A stretch of DNA of 64,000 bases from positions 33,784 through 97,783 of the forward strand of contig CACGEW010000005.1 of assembly GCA_902572345.1 (NCBI GenBank), written 5' to 3'. Shown here piece after piece: positions 62,433 to 64,000 of this stretch. The notes beneath the pieces were generated by a model. It was given only the letters and a program-made list of their open reading frames with translations. It was not told where the DNA came from and did not search any database. The position numbers and the translations under genes were made by a program. Position 1 is the first letter of the stretch. Each line of letters opens with the position of its first letter. The stretch comes from an uncultured Pelagibacteraceae bacterium. Lineage in GTDB: Bacteria; Pseudomonadota; Alphaproteobacteria; Pelagibacterales; Pelagibacteraceae.

Positions 62433-64000
62433 TTAATGAGTACTTAACTTTTCTTTTAACTTTTCCTTTTTAGATATCTGATTTACCTCTACCCACTCTA
62501 CTCTTTTTAATTGTTTTGTTAATGCAACTTTTAAAACTTCATCTACATTTTTAACTGGAATTATTTCTACTGAGTCTAATACAGTTTTAGGTACTTCAAC
62601 TAGATCTTTTTTATTTTCTATTGGAATTAAAACCTTTTTTATTCCCGCTCTATGAGCAGCCAATAATTTTTCTTTCAGTCCGCCTATTGGTAGAACCAAG
62701 CCTCTTAGAGTTATTTCTCCAGTCATCGCAACATCTTTGTTAACTGGTATTTCAGTAATTGCTGATATAATTGATGTTACCATACCTACACCTGCTGAGG
62801 GCCCGTCTTTAGGTGTGGCTCCTTCTGGAACATGGATGTGAAAATCTTTTTTATCAAAAATTGGCGGAATAATTCCATAATCTAAACTTTTTGATCTTAT
62901 GAATGATTTTGCCGCTTTAACTGACTCTTGCATAACGTCACCAAGTTTTCCAGTAATTTGCATTTTACCTTTTCCAGGCATTACAACTGATTCAATTTTT
63001 AAAATTTCTCCGCCTACCTCTGTCCACGCTAACCCTGTAACCACGCCAATACGGTTTTCTTCCTCAATTTCTCCATAGTTGAATTTCTGAACTCCTAACA
63101 AATCTTTTAAATCTTTTTCATTAATTGGATTATTAACCTTTTCATTATTGTCTAATTTTTTTACTAATTTTCTTGCAACTTTAGAAATTTCTCTTTCGAG
63201 GTTTCTAACTCCTGACTCTCGCGTGTAATGTCTAATAATTTTTCTATTAATTTTTTCGTCAATTGCCCATTCATCTTTTTTTAAACCGTTGTTTTTACTT
63301 TGATTAGGTATTAGGTACTTCTGAGAAATATTTACTTTTTCATCTTCTGTGTAGCCTGATAGCCTTATTACCTCCATCCTATCTAATAATGGAGGAAGTA
63401 TATTTAAAGTATTAGCTGTTGTAACAAACATTACATCTGAAAGATCGTAATCAACTTCTAAATAATGATCGTTAAATTCTTTATTTTGTTCTGGATCTAG
63501 TGCTTCCAATAAAGCTGAAGATGGATCGCCTCTGTAATCATTTCCAACTTTATCTATCTCGTCTAATAAAAAAAGTGGATTTTTTGTTCCTGCTTTTTTC
63601 ATCATTTGAATTATTTTACCAGGTAATGACCCAATATAAGTTCTTCTGTGACCTCTGATTTCTGCCTCATCTCTTATACCACCAAGAGAAATTCTAATAA
63701 ATTTTCTGTTAGTCGCTTTAGCAATTGATTTTCCTAAAGAAGTCTTCCCTACACCAGGAGGTCCAACTAAACATAAAATTGGACCTTTCATCTTTTGAAT
63801 TCTTTTTTGAACAGCTAAAAATTCTATAATACGCTCTTTAACTTTTTCTAAACCATAATGGTCTTCGTCTAAAATTTTTTGAGCATTATTTAAATCAGTG
63901 TTAATTTTTGTTTTATTTGACCAAGGAAGTTCAGTCATCCAATCCAAATAATTCCTTACGACTGTAGCTTCTGCCGACATCGGGCTCATAGATTTAAGTT
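62433..64000 (-). CDS. lon: ATP-dependent protease Lon (C-terminal part; runs off window end)
   Basis: '[28 protein letters not shown]', Walker A '[15 protein letters not shown]', '[22 protein letters not shown]' catalytic Ser; reading frame stays open to 64000, so 63989 is not the true start. Confidence 0.97.
   Translation of the reverse strand, partial: LKSMSPMSAEATVVRNYLDWMTELPWSNKTKINTDLNNAQKILDEDHYGLEKVKERIIEFLAVQKRIQKMKGPILCLVGPPGVGKTSLGKSIAKATNRKFIRISLGGIRDEAEIRGHRRTYIGSLPGKIIQMMKKAGTKNPLFLLDEIDKVGNDYRGDPSSALLEALDPEQNKEFNDHYLEVDYDLSDVMFVTTANTLNILPPLLDRMEVIRLSGYTEDEKVNISQKYLIPNQSKNNGLKKDEWAIDEKINRKIIRHYTRESGVRNLEREISKVARKLVKKLDNNEKVNNPINEKDLKDLLGVQKFNYGEIEEENRIGVVTGLAWTEVGGEILKIESVVMPGKGKMQITGKLGDVMQESVKAAKSFIRSKSLDYGIIPPIFDKKDFHIHVPEGATPKDGPSAGVGMVTSIISAITEIPVNKDVAMTGEITLRGLVLPIGGLKEKLLAAHRAGIKKVLIPIENKKDLVEVPKTVLDSVEIIPVKNVDEVLKVALTKQLKRVEWVEVNQISKKEKLKEKLSTH

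Overview
AT-rich, tightly packed 64 kb chromosomal window. Gene content, gene order and codon bias look like a streamlined alphaproteobacterium, most probably SAR11/Pelagibacterales (inference; no 16S rRNA is present). Nearly all of it is a housekeeping backbone: ntrY(partial)/ispDF-pgpA-cinA//ratA-lipA-ftsB-eno-kdsA-pyrG-secG-tpiA / ppiD-like-trpEGDC-lexA-gltX / an accessory patch (RecB/Cas4-like nuclease, serine hydrolase, Glu-Pro repeat membrane protein, msrB, HDAC-like) / lpxB-sugar dehydrogenase-lpxI-lpxA-fabZ-lpxD-skp-bamA-dxr-cdsA-uppS-frr-tsf-rpsB-dnaE-lolD-lolC-proS-DUF1467-rnj-coaX-birA-nuoN..nuoA (complete 14-gene complex I) / tRNA-Asp, tRNA-Val / zinc-ribbon protein / a small sugar-modification island (850-aa SDR+cupin+C-methyltransferase fusion and a GT17 glycosyltransferase) / lon(partial). 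I found no CRISPR array, transposase, integrase, prophage or recognisable defence system. The most interesting signals are: a canonical GAAC-N7-GAAC LexA operator in front of lexA with an extra inverted half-site; a structured rpsB leader; apparently clean losses from otherwise conserved alphaproteobacterial gene strings (pdh between ftsB and lipA, moaC/moeA between trpC and lexA, pyrH, rseP, hupB); a two-TM protein with a low-complexity (EP)n linker; a solitary Cys-bearing PD-(D/E)XK nuclease; and the sugar-modification island between lon and the tRNAs.
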